DNA of 64,000 bases from CBDHEY01 sp965262305. Its GTDB lineage: Bacteria; Pseudomonadota; Gammaproteobacteria; Pseudomonadales; Cellvibrionaceae. A program made the position numbers and the translations under genes. Location: the NCBI GenBank assembly GCA_965262305.1, contig CBDHEY010000002.1, positions 1,612,001 to 1,676,000 on the forward strand. Reading direction: 5' to 3'. Below the pieces are notes generated by a model. That model worked only from the letters and a program-made list of their open reading frames with translations, was not told where the DNA came from and made no database searches. Below, in pieces: positions 26,564 through 35,453 of the stretch; position 1 is the first letter of the stretch; each line of letters starts with the position of its first letter.

Positions 26564-27382
26564 ATGATCTTAATTTTCCTGGGGTTAGCCTTGACTGCAG
26601 CGTTTGGGTTTCTTTTGTTCAAACTGTTAAAAAGAAATACTCGTATCCAAACTAAAAACCTATATGAAAGTTTAGCTCTGGTTCAGTCATTGAAAGACCT
26701 TATGTCTTTTCTGCAAAGGCACAGAGGTCTCACCACTCGGTTTTTAAGTGGAGAAAGTCGTCAAAATGATAGTATCGAGCGTGTTCAGCGTGAAGTAAGT
26801 GATCAAGTTAATAAAACGGAGCATATTTCTCCTAAAATGGGGACTGACGAAGCCTGGTTGAACTTAACGCGTCATTGGTCAAAGTTATCCCATCAATACA
26901 GACAGCTTGATGTTGAGCAAAACATTACTCAGCATACGGCATTGATTAGAGGTGTGTTTGCGTTGATAGACCAAGTTGCCAGCTCAAGTCATTTCAAATC
27001 TGGTCGATCTAAACACGATTTGAAGTTGCATACTCTCTGGAGGGAGTTATTAATTGCAGCAGAGCATTTAGGGCAAGTTCGTGCAATAGGAATGAGTATT
27101 TTATCTCGAGGCTACGCTTCCCGATCTAACCGAAAAAAACTGCTCTACGTTTCTACTAAAGTAAAAGAATCCTGCGAAATCGCATGGATTAATCAATCAC
27201 CAAACGAAAAGCAAAAATCTTTGCTAATCCAAATCATGCAACTTGTTGCAAAAGATCTACAGGAAGAGTATCCAAAGGTCGAGTCCGAGTATTTTTTTAA
27301 TCTATGCAGTGGTCTGATAGATTCTTTGTTTGGCCAGTATGATGAACTTATTGAGGTTTATCGTACATCGCAAACACATTAA
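26564..27382 (+). CDS. Membrane-anchored nitrate/nitrite-sensing (NIT) domain protein
   Basis: 272 residues. One N-terminal membrane segment (3-19) and then a helical domain with two NIT-type signatures, SFLQRHRGLTTRFLSG (about 47-62) and HLGQVRAIGMSILSRG (about 171-186), corresponding to the two helices that bracket nitrate/nitrite in NIT domains. No kinase, HAMP, cyclase or RNA-binding output domain is attached, which is unusual because most NIT proteins are fused to one. It lies directly upstream of the nitrate transporter operon, separated by an NtrC-like site and a sigma-54 promoter. It may act as a sensing partner for that operon; this is inference from context. Confidence 0.7.
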   Translation: MILIFLGLALTAAFGFLLFKLLKRNTRIQTKNLYESLALVQSLKDLMSFLQRHRGLTTRFLSGESRQNDSIERVQREVSDQVNKTEHISPKMGTDEAWLNLTRHWSKLSHQYRQLDVEQNITQHTALIRGVFALIDQVASSSHFKSGRSKHDLKLHTLWRELLIAAEHLGQVRAIGMSILSRGYASRSNRKKLLYVSTKVKESCEIAWINQSPNEKQKSLLIQIMQLVAKDLQEEYPKVESEYFFNLCSGLIDSLFGQYDELIEVYRTSQTH

Positions 27383-27425
27383 TCCATTCTAAGTAAAAAT
27401 TATATTCCTAATCGCATTGCATCTA

Positions 27426-27440
27426 GCACCGCAATGGTGC
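27426..27440. promoter_or_regulatory. NtrC-like enhancer site upstream of nrtA
   Basis: GCACC-N5-GGTGC, a perfect inverted repeat matching the core of the NtrC consensus TGCACC-N5-GGTGCA. A second half site GGTGCA is at 27561-27566. It is about 210 bp upstream of the sigma-54 element, a usual enhancer distance. Confidence 0.72.
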
Positions 27441-27651
27441 CCTGGTGGCCCGTTGTGCATGTTTTTGCAGCTGTAAATTTTGTTGGCTCGATTTAAATTT
27501 TCATTGCATGGCTATTCTATTTGGGTTTAGCACTAAAAGTATGCATTTTTGAAACTTTATGGTGCATATTTTTTGCTCGTAGGCTATTTAAATGGTTTAT
27601 ATAGCAATAAAACGCAGATTTCTCATGGATATTTACCTTATTCATTGTTTT

Positions 27652-27667
27652 TGGCACAGACAATGCT
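27652..27667 (+). promoter_or_regulatory. Sigma-54 promoter for the nitrate transporter operon
   Basis: TGGCAC-N5-ATGCT with exact GG-N10-GC spacing (GG 27653-27654, GC 27665-27666). Transcription would start near 27678, leaving a leader of roughly 145 nt before nrtA. Together with the upstream NtrC-like palindrome it implies induction by nitrogen limitation. Confidence 0.65.
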
Positions 27668-27822
27668 AGAACTACGCAAAATGGTAATTTGAAGTTTCTT
27701 ATCAAATTCAATTTTATGGTTGAGTTTGATGATTCTGGCAGCGTTTAACGACGCTCAAATAAAACGAGCATTGCGTTATTAATGACGAACGTATTTTGCA
27801 AAACAAAAACTGAGGATGTGAA

Positions 27823-29196
27823 ATGAACTGGTTACAACCACTTAAACTTACGGCTATGACTGCTGTTCTTGGCTTGGGTTTCAGTCTACAAGTTAATGCA
27901 GAGGAATTAGGTGAACCTGAAAAGGAAGATTTAACTTTTGGTTTCATTAAGCTTACTGACATGGCGCCAATTGCCATCGCTTATGAAAACGGTTATTTCG
28001 AAGATGAAGGGCTTTTCGTAAAAATTGAAGCGCAAGCAAACTGGAAAGTACTTTTAAATGGTGTTATCGATGGTACTTTGGATGGAGCTCATATGCTTGC
28101 AGGTCAGCCACTTGCAGCGACTATGGGTTTCGGTACCAAAGCACATATCATTACGCCTTTCTCAATGGATTTGAATGGTAACGGTATTACTGTTTCAAAC
28201 AAAATCTGGAAAGATATGTTGCCACACGTTCCTAAGATGAAGGACGGGCGTCCACAGCATCCAATCAAGGCTGACTACTTAAAGCCAGTTGTTGACCAAT
28301 TTAAAAAAGACGGGAAGCCATTTAAAATGGGTATGGTTTTCCCTGTATCGACGCATAACTATGAGTTGCGTTACTGGTTAGCGGCAGGTGGTATCCACCC
28401 AGGTTATTATGCGCCTCATAAAGGCGATACATCAGGTCAAATCGATGCGGATGCGCTTTTATCTGTAACTCCTCCACCTCAAATGCCGGCAACCTTAGAG
28501 GCAGGTACAATTTATGGTTACTGTGTGGGCGAACCTTGGAATCAACAAGCCGTATTTAAAGGTATTGGTGTTCCAGTTATTACTGATTACGAAATTTGGA
28601 AAAATAACCCTGAAAAAGTATTTGGTATTCGCGCGGATTTCGCTGAAAAATATCCGAATACAACGATTCGTTTAGTTAGAGCAATGATTCGTGCTGCTAT
28701 GTGGTTAGATGCTAACAATGATGCTAACCGTCCTGCAGCAGTTAAGATTCTTTCTCAGTCTAACTACGTTGGTGCTGACTATGATGTTATCGCAAACTCA
28801 ATGACGGGTACTTTCGAATATGAGAAAGGTGACAAGCGTGAATTGCCTGACTTTAACGTATTCTTCCGCTATAACGCGACCTACCCATATTACTCAGATG
28901 CGATTTGGTATTTGACTCAAATGCGTCGTTGGGGACAAATCTCTGAAGATAAATCAGATACTTGGTACAAAGATATGGCTGCCAAGGTATATCGCCCAGA
29001 TCTTTACGCGAAAGCAGCGCAATCTTTGATTGATGAGAAGTTAGCTGAAGCGTCTGATTTCCCAGACTTCAAAACAGAATCAGGGTTTAAACCTGTGCAA
29101 GATGAATTTATTGATGGCGTTGCATTTGATGGAACCAAGCCAAATGCATACATCGATAGTTTCCAAATTGGTTTGAAATCAGGTGACAAGCTTTAA
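27823..29196 (+). CDS. nrtA: Nitrate ABC transporter substrate-binding protein (NrtA/CmpA family)
   Basis: 457 residues with a signal peptide (1-26, ending NAEE). The mature protein begins LTFGFIKLTDMAPIAIAYENGYFEDEGLFVKIEAQANWKVLLNG in part, the typical NrtA/CmpA opening, and has the family length. GYCVGEPWNQQAVFKGIG and the late WYLTQMRRWGQI region are family hallmarks of the nitrate or bicarbonate pocket. The cleaved N-terminus has no lipobox, so it is a free periplasmic protein. First gene of nrtABC-porin; GAGGATG precedes the start. Nitrate is preferred over bicarbonate because of the NtrC/sigma-54 elements and the NIT protein. Confidence 0.9.
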   Translation: MNWLQPLKLTAMTAVLGLGFSLQVNAEELGEPEKEDLTFGFIKLTDMAPIAIAYENGYFEDEGLFVKIEAQANWKVLLNGVIDGTLDGAHMLAGQPLAATMGFGTKAHIITPFSMDLNGNGITVSNKIWKDMLPHVPKMKDGRPQHPIKADYLKPVVDQFKKDGKPFKMGMVFPVSTHNYELRYWLAAGGIHPGYYAPHKGDTSGQIDADALLSVTPPPQMPATLEAGTIYGYCVGEPWNQQAVFKGIGVPVITDYEIWKNNPEKVFGIRADFAEKYPNTTIRLVRAMIRAAMWLDANNDANRPAAVKILSQSNYVGADYDVIANSMTGTFEYEKGDKRELPDFNVFFRYNATYPYYSDAIWYLTQMRRWGQISEDKSDTWYKDMAAKVYRPDLYAKAAQSLIDEKLAEASDFPDFKTESGFKPVQDEFIDGVAFDGTKPNAYIDSFQIGLKSGDKL

Positions 29197-29231
29197 GCTT
29201 GTCCCTATAAAAGTTTTATAGGAGTCGTAAT

Positions 29232-30224
29232 ATGACCGCCGCCGCGTCCGTTGTCAAAGTCCAATCCGGTGAACCTTCAGTGGTTGATAAAATAAGAGAG
29301 CAAGCAATAAATACTATTAAAATAGTTGCTGCTCCAATGATTGGAATACTTGTATTTTTATTTATTTGGTCGGTAGCTGCACAAAATATCGATACATCAC
29401 TAGGAAAGTTTCCTGGGCCTGCAGCGGTTTGGGAGCAGTTTGGTGCCCTGTATGATGAGCACAATCAAGAAAGGGACAAAGCAGCGGCTTTTTATGAACG
29501 TCAAGAAGTAAGAAACGCCAAGAAACTCGCTAAAAACCCTGATTATGTGGCCAAGTTCAGAAAGTATACTGGTAAGGAAACTTTCTTAGACCAGATTATA
29601 ACTAGCCTGATAACGGTTATGTCAGGGTTTATTGTAGCTGCCTTGATCGCAATTCCTCTTGGGATCGCAATAGGCTTGAATTCAACACTCAATGCTGCTG
29701 TCAATCCTGTTATTCAAGTTTTTAAACCTGTTTCTCCGCTGGCATGGTTGCCTCTTGTGACAATGGTTGTTAGTGCATTATATGTTTCTGATGATCCTTG
29801 GGTTGCAAAATCATTTCTTAATTCAATGATCACTGTGACGTTATGTTGTTTATGGCCAATGGTAATTAACACGTCTGTCGGTGTTGCATCAATTAGTCAG
29901 GACTTAGTTAATGTAAGTCGAGTACTGCGTTTGCCTGCATTAACACATGTACAGAAAATAGTTTTACCTGCTTCAATTCCAATGATATTCACTGGTATGC
30001 GTTTATCACTAGGTGTTGCTTGGATGGTATTAATTGCGGCAGAAATGCTCGCCCAAAACCCTGGCCTGGGCAAATTTGTTTGGGACGAATTCCAGAATGG
30101 TAGTTCCAGTTCTTTGGCAAGAATTATGGCTGCAGTAGTCACAATTGGTTTCATCGGTTTCCTTCTAGATCGAGGTATGCAAATGTTGCAATCCTTCGTT
30201 TCTTGGGATAAAGAAAAAGCTTAG
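29232..30224 (+). CDS. nrtB: Nitrate ABC transporter permease
   Basis: 330 residues, AGGAG 8 nt before the ATG. Binding-protein-dependent transporter fold with six membrane segments; the first (about 30-55) is separated from the core by a charged loop of about 60 residues (ERQEVRNAKKLAKNPDYVAK), longer than in simple permeases. The EAA coupling loop is VNVSRVLRLPALTHVQKIVL. 35 bp downstream of nrtA. Confidence 0.9.
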   Translation: MTAAASVVKVQSGEPSVVDKIREQAINTIKIVAAPMIGILVFLFIWSVAAQNIDTSLGKFPGPAAVWEQFGALYDEHNQERDKAAAFYERQEVRNAKKLAKNPDYVAKFRKYTGKETFLDQIITSLITVMSGFIVAALIAIPLGIAIGLNSTLNAAVNPVIQVFKPVSPLAWLPLVTMVVSALYVSDDPWVAKSFLNSMITVTLCCLWPMVINTSVGVASISQDLVNVSRVLRLPALTHVQKIVLPASIPMIFTGMRLSLGVAWMVLIAAEMLAQNPGLGKFVWDEFQNGSSSSLARIMAAVVTIGFIGFLLDRGMQMLQSFVSWDKEKA

Positions 30225-30278
30225 TTGTAAGTTATAGCATTAATTTTTGGAATTTGAGTAAAAATTACAGGTGAGATT

Positions 30279-31127
30279 ATGAGCGTATTACTAGACATAA
30301 GCCATATCGATATGGAGTTCCCAACACCAAAGGGACCATTTAAAGCGTTGGACGATGTTGATTTAAAAATTAGCAAAGGTGAATTTGTTTCGCTGATTGG
30401 CCATTCTGGTTGTGGTAAATCAACCGTACTAAATGTCGTAGCTGGCCTATATCAAGCGACAAAAGGTGGTGTTATCCTAAATGAAAAAGAAGTGAGTGAA
30501 CCAGGTCCAGACAGAGCTGTTGTGTTTCAAAATCATTCATTACTTCCGTGGTTGACAGCTTATCAAAATGTCGAACTAGCTGTTAAGCAAGTATTTGGAA
30601 AATCCAAATCCAAAGCTGAGATGAAAGATTGGATTGAGCATAATTTGCATTTGGTTCATATGGACCATGCTATGCACAAGCGACCAGACGAAATTTCAGG
30701 TGGTATGAAGCAACGCGTTGGTATTGCGAGAGCATTGTCAATGCAACCAGAAATATTGTTAATGGATGAACCTTTTGGCGCGTTAGATGCTCTTACACGT
30801 GCTCATATGCAAGATTCACTTATGGAAATACAAAACGAGTTAAATAATACCGTTATCATGATTACTCATGATGTTGATGAGGCCGTATTGTTGTCGGATA
30901 GAATTGTGATGATGACAAATGGTCCGGCTGCAACAATCGGTGAAATTTTAGAAATAGATTTAGAAAGACCGCGAGATAGACTTGACTTAGCCGAAGATCC
31001 TCATTATAACAACCTCCGGTCTGAAGTATTGAAATTCTTATACGAAAAACAGAGAAAAGTGGAGAACTTTTCCAGCGCCTCAAAAAGCGACAGCGACAAA
31101 AAGGGAAAGAAAGTAAAAGCTGCGTAA
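30279..31127 (+). CDS. nrtD: Nitrate ABC transporter ATP-binding protein
   Basis: 282 residues. Walker A GHSGCGKST, Q-loop VFQNHSLLPWLTAYQNVELAV, signature ISGGMKQRVG, Walker B ILLMDEPFGALDALTR, H-loop ITHDVDEAV. Single ATPase without the C-terminal NrtA-like regulatory domain of cyanobacterial NrtC, so it corresponds to NrtD or the proteobacterial NasD type. A Lys-rich C-terminal tail (KSDSDKKGKKVKAA) is noted. Confidence 0.9.
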   Translation: MSVLLDISHIDMEFPTPKGPFKALDDVDLKISKGEFVSLIGHSGCGKSTVLNVVAGLYQATKGGVILNEKEVSEPGPDRAVVFQNHSLLPWLTAYQNVELAVKQVFGKSKSKAEMKDWIEHNLHLVHMDHAMHKRPDEISGGMKQRVGIARALSMQPEILLMDEPFGALDALTRAHMQDSLMEIQNELNNTVIMITHDVDEAVLLSDRIVMMTNGPAATIGEILEIDLERPRDRLDLAEDPHYNNLRSEVLKFLYEKQRKVENFSSASKSDSDKKGKKVKAA

Positions 31128-31166
31128 TCTTTTTAATCTAAATAAAAAACTATTAGGAGTTGATTT

Positions 31167-32357
31167 ATGACAACAAAGAAAATTGCATTGAGCGCAGCTA
31201 TTTCGCTTTTGGCGGGTGGTTACACTAATATTGCTGTATCTGCAGAAACTATTACGGAAGCTTTGACTGGGGGGAAAGCATACGGTCATTTTAATTTGCG
31301 TATGGAAGCAGTAGAACAAGACAACGCAAGAGAAGACGCAACAGCACTAACCTTGCGTACTCGATTAGGTTATAACACTGACACCATTTCAGGTTTTTCT
31401 GGCACGGTAGAATTTGAAGATTCACGTATTGTTCCTTTGCCTGGTGCCGATGAGTTTAGTACGCCAAATGGCTTTAATGGAACAGAATACTCTGTAATTG
31501 CTGATCCAGAAACCACTGAACTAGATCAGTTTCTTGTGCAATACAAAAATGATGTTGTTACTGCGAAGTTAGGTCGTCAAGTATTTACTCTTGATGATCA
31601 TAGGTTTATTGGCCATGTTGGATGGCGTCAAGATAGACAAACGTTTGATGCTTTAAGTGTTGTAGTTTCTCCGGTTAAAGAGTTTAAAATTACATTTGCT
31701 TATCTTGACCAACGCAATCGTATTATTGCTGAGGATGCTGATAAAGATTCTGAAGATATTATATTAAATGCTGCGTATACAACTCCAATTGGTCCGGTAA
31801 AAGCTTATGCGTACTTATTAGATGAAGAAGACGTAGACAATGCAAAAAATGATACGATCGGATTTAGTTTCGCCCCTAAGTTTGATAATTTAAGTTTTCA
31901 TGCAGAGTTTGCGACTCAAGAAACCGACAATAATGAAGCAGACTACCTAAGATTGGAAGGTGCTTTGAAAGCTGGAGCAGTTAATTTAAAAGCGGGTTAT
32001 GAGTTACTGGGGTCTGATGAAGGTGAATATGGATTCTCTACACCATTAGCAACTTTGCATAAATTTAATGGTTGGGCGGACCAATTTTTAGGCACTCCTG
32101 ATGGTGGCCTTGAAGATATTTACTTTTCTGTATCAGGTAAAGTACTTGGTGGTAAAGCCGCTGCTATTTACCATGATTTTTCTTCAGATGAAGGAGATGC
32201 AGTTGATGCGAGTGAAATTGATTTGTTGTATACCAAGAAATTTGGTAAAAACTACAACTTTGGTGTAAAAGCTGCATTTTTTACTACGGACAGTGACCAA
32301 ATTGCTACTATTGTTGATACTGACAAATTATGGTTGTGGGTTGGCGCGGGTTTCTAA
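31167..32357 (+). CDS. Outer-membrane porin of the nitrate transport operon
   Basis: 396 residues with a signal peptide (1-27, ending VSAET). It is a beta-barrel by alternating hydrophobic/polar strands and ends in a C-terminal Phe (WVGAGF), the outer-membrane insertion signal. LTLRTRLGYNTDTISGFSGTVEFED is the opening seen in alginate-export-like porins. TAGGAG precedes the ATG; it ends the operon before a strong terminator. Probably lets nitrate cross the outer membrane. Confidence 0.8.
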   Translation: MTTKKIALSAAISLLAGGYTNIAVSAETITEALTGGKAYGHFNLRMEAVEQDNAREDATALTLRTRLGYNTDTISGFSGTVEFEDSRIVPLPGADEFSTPNGFNGTEYSVIADPETTELDQFLVQYKNDVVTAKLGRQVFTLDDHRFIGHVGWRQDRQTFDALSVVVSPVKEFKITFAYLDQRNRIIAEDADKDSEDIILNAAYTTPIGPVKAYAYLLDEEDVDNAKNDTIGFSFAPKFDNLSFHAEFATQETDNNEADYLRLEGALKAGAVNLKAGYELLGSDEGEYGFSTPLATLHKFNGWADQFLGTPDGGLEDIYFSVSGKVLGGKAAAIYHDFSSDEGDAVDASEIDLLYTKKFGKNYNFGVKAAFFTTDSDQIATIVDTDKLWLWVGAGF

Positions 32358-32384
32358 CCATAGCTAATCTTCGAAAAATAAAAA

Positions 32385-32407
32385 ACCAGCCAATAGGCTG
32401 GTTTTTT
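32385..32407 (+). terminator. Rho-independent terminator of the nrt-porin operon
   Basis: ACCAGCC (32385-32391), AATA loop, GGCTGGT (32396-32402), followed by a T-run to 32407. The stem is a perfect 7 bp. Confidence 0.9.
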
Positions 32408-32641
32408 ATTGGTTACTCTAATTTGCTTTTACTGTTATACGTCGTTGTAAGCTAATAGTTCAATCGGCGTATATTCGGACTTTTTATCTATTATAATACC
32501 GGGTATATTCAGTGAAATGAGCGAATCATATAAAGCTAACCTATAGAGTAAAACCTCTATAAAAATCATTGAATTCGCATAAATTGTACAAATGAAAATA
32601 AATAGGATATTAAATTTTAAAAATTAAATCTATCTTGTTAT

Positions 32642-34726
32642 CTAATTGAGTGTAAATTGAAGATAACCTAAATATCTCTCATAAATTGATTTCACATAAT
32701 TAACTGGTTCGGAACCTCTTACATATCCAAACCTTGCTTTTTTATAATACTTTGGTTTGGAAAGTTGTAACATAGCATATTCGACATTCTCGAACCATTT
32801 GTTGGGGTCTTTCCCTAGTTGTTTTGCAAGTTTTCTTGCATCTCTCACATGCCCGACACCCGCGTTATAGGCAGCCAAGTTAAAAAACGTTCGTTCTTTA
32901 AATTCAATTTCTCCTGGAAAACGCTTTTCTATCCAATTCATATAGGTAATGCCAGCATGAATACCTATTTCCGGATCTGCGAGATTTTCAAAACCAAATT
33001 CTTTTCCCGTTCTAGGCATTACTTGCATTAACCCCTTTGCTCCTGCAAAAGAGACAGCTTTTGGATTAAATTTACTTTCTTGATACATTTGAGCAACCAA
33101 TAGTCGCCAATCCATTCCATATCTTTCAGCTAATGGTTTAACGATATCGTCAAAAGGTGAAAGTTTTGATCCTTCAGTGATACGATCTTCATTGTGTTTT
33201 GAAATATTTTTACTGTGCCTAAAGTATTTATTATAAGATAAATTGTAAAATAACCCTTTGTACTCTTTTTTGATAAATGTGTTGAGGTGTTTTTTTATCT
33301 CGAATTGCTCTGGTCTCAAGACCCAAGCAATGTTAGCGGTATTACCAAGTGCTAGAAAATTGACAACTTCAGAGTTATGGGTTTTTTCTATTGCAAAAAA
33401 GTGGCTATCGAGTCCGGTGTAATCAAATTCATTGTTTGACAGTTTTTGTGTCAACTCTTCTGTAGTTATTTTACTGAAGGTTTTTAAATCTAAATCGATT
33501 CCCTTTTCTTTTAGGTTTGAAAAATAGTCGTAATAAACAGACTCGCTATTAACGCCTACCGACTTACCTTGAAGTTGGTTGATTTTAGTAATAGGTTCAC
33601 TTTCTAAAGATCCAACAAGAAGTTCATTGATTTTCAAATATGGCTCGCTAAAAACAAAGCCTAAAGATTCTCTCTCTTTGGTATGAGTAATAGATGCTGC
33701 AATTAAATCGCCTTCACCCCTTTTTAATGCTTTCAATAATTCACCAATGCTATCTTTTAATATTACTGCGACATGCAACTCATGTTGTTTTGCGAACTCT
33801 TTGATAAGGTCAAGGTCGAAACCCATTAGCTCTCCTCGCCACATAAAATAACTGGCGGGGTTGTTAAGCGTTAACATTCTTAGCTTTCCATGCTGTTTAA
33901 TTGTTTTCCAATCGCGGCTTTCGTTTGAGTTTCGATTCGCCGTGAGATAAAAAGATGTAAAAAATTCGTTTAATTTGGCAAGCAATTCGGGGCTGTTTTT
34001 TCTAACAGCCCAAGCGATAGGTCGATTTTTCTTTATTGAGAGTCCATTGCTCAAAGTATCAAATTCGAGTAGTAACACCTTTGCTTGGTCGCTGTCTAGA
34101 ATTGTTGCGTCAAATTTCCCCGTTTCAACAAGCTCGAGCATTTCACTATCGCTTAATGAAGAGGATAGTGTTGTGAATTGTAAATTAGGAAGGGTAATCT
34201 CTTTGAGCTTTTCTAATGTTTGAACATAGGCCGTGCCATCGGGCACAGCGATTTTCAAGTTCTCTAGTTGGTCAAATGAGACTATTGGATTTTCGTTTTT
34301 ACTGATTACCACTTCATCAACATAAGTGATCGGACGAGTAAAGCTCACACTACTTTGCCTTTCGCCTGTTATTGTTAAATTTGTGATAATCGCATCGGCT
34401 TTGCCTGATACGATCTGGGGGATAAGCTCTTCAAAGCTATCGACAAATATCCATTCGGCATCAATGCCTATACTTGCGGCAAAGGCTTCGGCCATCTCTT
34501 GATAATTTTGCACGGGAATGCCATCTCTCGGTAAAGCATCAGCGCCATCAAATCTTGGTGAAACAAAACGAATCTTATTGTGAGTGACGATCTCTGTTAA
34601 ATCCCCTAGCTCGATATAGCGAGGCTTATCCTTAATAATGGGAGTTTGTTCAACCGGTTCTGGTTTTTCTGAACAGCCAGTAAACGATCCAAAAATTATA
34701 ATAAACGGGATCAATAGTTTTTTCAT
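32642..34726 (-). CDS. MltF-like lytic transglycosylase lipoprotein with two solute-binding domains
   Basis: 694 residues from ATG 34726; an upstream in-frame TTG (34741) is less likely. A lipoprotein signal ends in FTGC (Cys 18). Two consecutive type 3 solute-binding domains follow (about 35-265 and 275-500), then an SLT lysozyme-like domain (about 525-690) with QESKFNPKAVSFAGAKGLMQVMP, where the Glu is catalytic. Ordinary MltF has one binding domain before SLT, so this protein is about 180-200 residues longer. It would cleave peptidoglycan with 1,6-anhydro product formation at the outer or inner membrane face; the binding domains may regulate it by ligands such as muropeptides or amino acids. 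Monocistronic. Confidence 0.87.
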   Translation of the reverse strand: MKKLLIPFIIIFGSFTGCSEKPEPVEQTPIIKDKPRYIELGDLTEIVTHNKIRFVSPRFDGADALPRDGIPVQNYQEMAEAFAASIGIDAEWIFVDSFEELIPQIVSGKADAIITNLTITGERQSSVSFTRPITYVDEVVISKNENPIVSFDQLENLKIAVPDGTAYVQTLEKLKEITLPNLQFTTLSSSLSDSEMLELVETGKFDATILDSDQAKVLLLEFDTLSNGLSIKKNRPIAWAVRKNSPELLAKLNEFFTSFYLTANRNSNESRDWKTIKQHGKLRMLTLNNPASYFMWRGELMGFDLDLIKEFAKQHELHVAVILKDSIGELLKALKRGEGDLIAASITHTKERESLGFVFSEPYLKINELLVGSLESEPITKINQLQGKSVGVNSESVYYDYFSNLKEKGIDLDLKTFSKITTEELTQKLSNNEFDYTGLDSHFFAIEKTHNSEVVNFLALGNTANIAWVLRPEQFEIKKHLNTFIKKEYKGLFYNLSYNKYFRHSKNISKHNEDRITEGSKLSPFDDIVKPLAERYGMDWRLLVAQMYQESKFNPKAVSFAGAKGLMQVMPRTGKEFGFENLADPEIGIHAGITYMNWIEKRFPGEIEFKERTFFNLAAYNAGVGHVRDARKLAKQLGKDPNKWFENVEYAMLQLSKPKYYKKARFGYVRGSEPVNYVKSIYERYLGYLQFTLN

Positions 34727-35453
34727 ATCTCGATTAACCAAGAATTAACATTGTTTATGTTGGATAACAATAATATATTAGTCGAATGACAGATGTCATA
34801 TTTGTTATGTTCTAGTTATTTATTACGTGTATTTCAACTTATTAAATTCTTAGAATTCGTTAAGGTGTTGGTATTATTGGAACGATACTAATATCGTTTT
34901 GTATTTCAATTGAATTCCACGATCACAATGAATACGAGTGTTATTTGCAGTTGGAATATTTCTTCGCTTTAATATATGAGGTCGAACTATTTTTGCCATT
35001 TGAACTGGTTAATAATACATATAGATTACCTAATAATCGCATTCAGGTTATACTTTATATTTTCGCGGGTTACGCATCCTCGGTTCCAGGTATTTTTTGT
35101 GGATCCTTAAGTGTTAAATTGAAAAGTCTATTCAAAGAAAAATTCTTATCGCAAATGTACAAACATGTTATTAGGCTTTGTTAACGTTTAGGTTGTTGTT
35201 ATAGTTTCGTTTACAGTGGCTTTCGCTTGTCTGGGGCTAAAACCGAGCTTTAAAGTTAAGGCACTTTGATTTGAAAAAGCCTTAGGCGCCTTTTTGTATT
35301 TAAATTGATTTCGCTTTCTCCAACATAAGTTGGAGTAGATCTGTTCGAAAATAGATTGTTTTAACTTTTTTTTAACAAAAATACTAAAAATTAAACAAAC
35401 TGATGTTTATAGAGTCTCAATAATAGAGTCTATTTAGCTAAATTGGGGTTTAT
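34727..35453. other. 727-bp gene-free region between mltF-like gene and M20-like gene
   Basis: AT-rich. The 79-codon frame at 34945-35184 has no recognisable family and unconvincing composition. Around 35268-35297 an A-run, GCC-TTA-GGC core and T-run form a weak terminator-like hairpin. The promoter of the M20-like gene should lie at about 35380-35440. Nothing else is seen. Confidence 0.5.

Noticed and set aside
27555..27580. GGTGCAT...TTGCT as a second sigma-54 promoter upstream of nrtA
   Set aside because: Spacing between GG and GC is 12, not 10; the element at 27652 has the right spacing.
34945..35184. 79-codon plus-strand frame
   Set aside because: No ribosome site, no family resemblance, Phe/Leu/Tyr-rich by AT bias.
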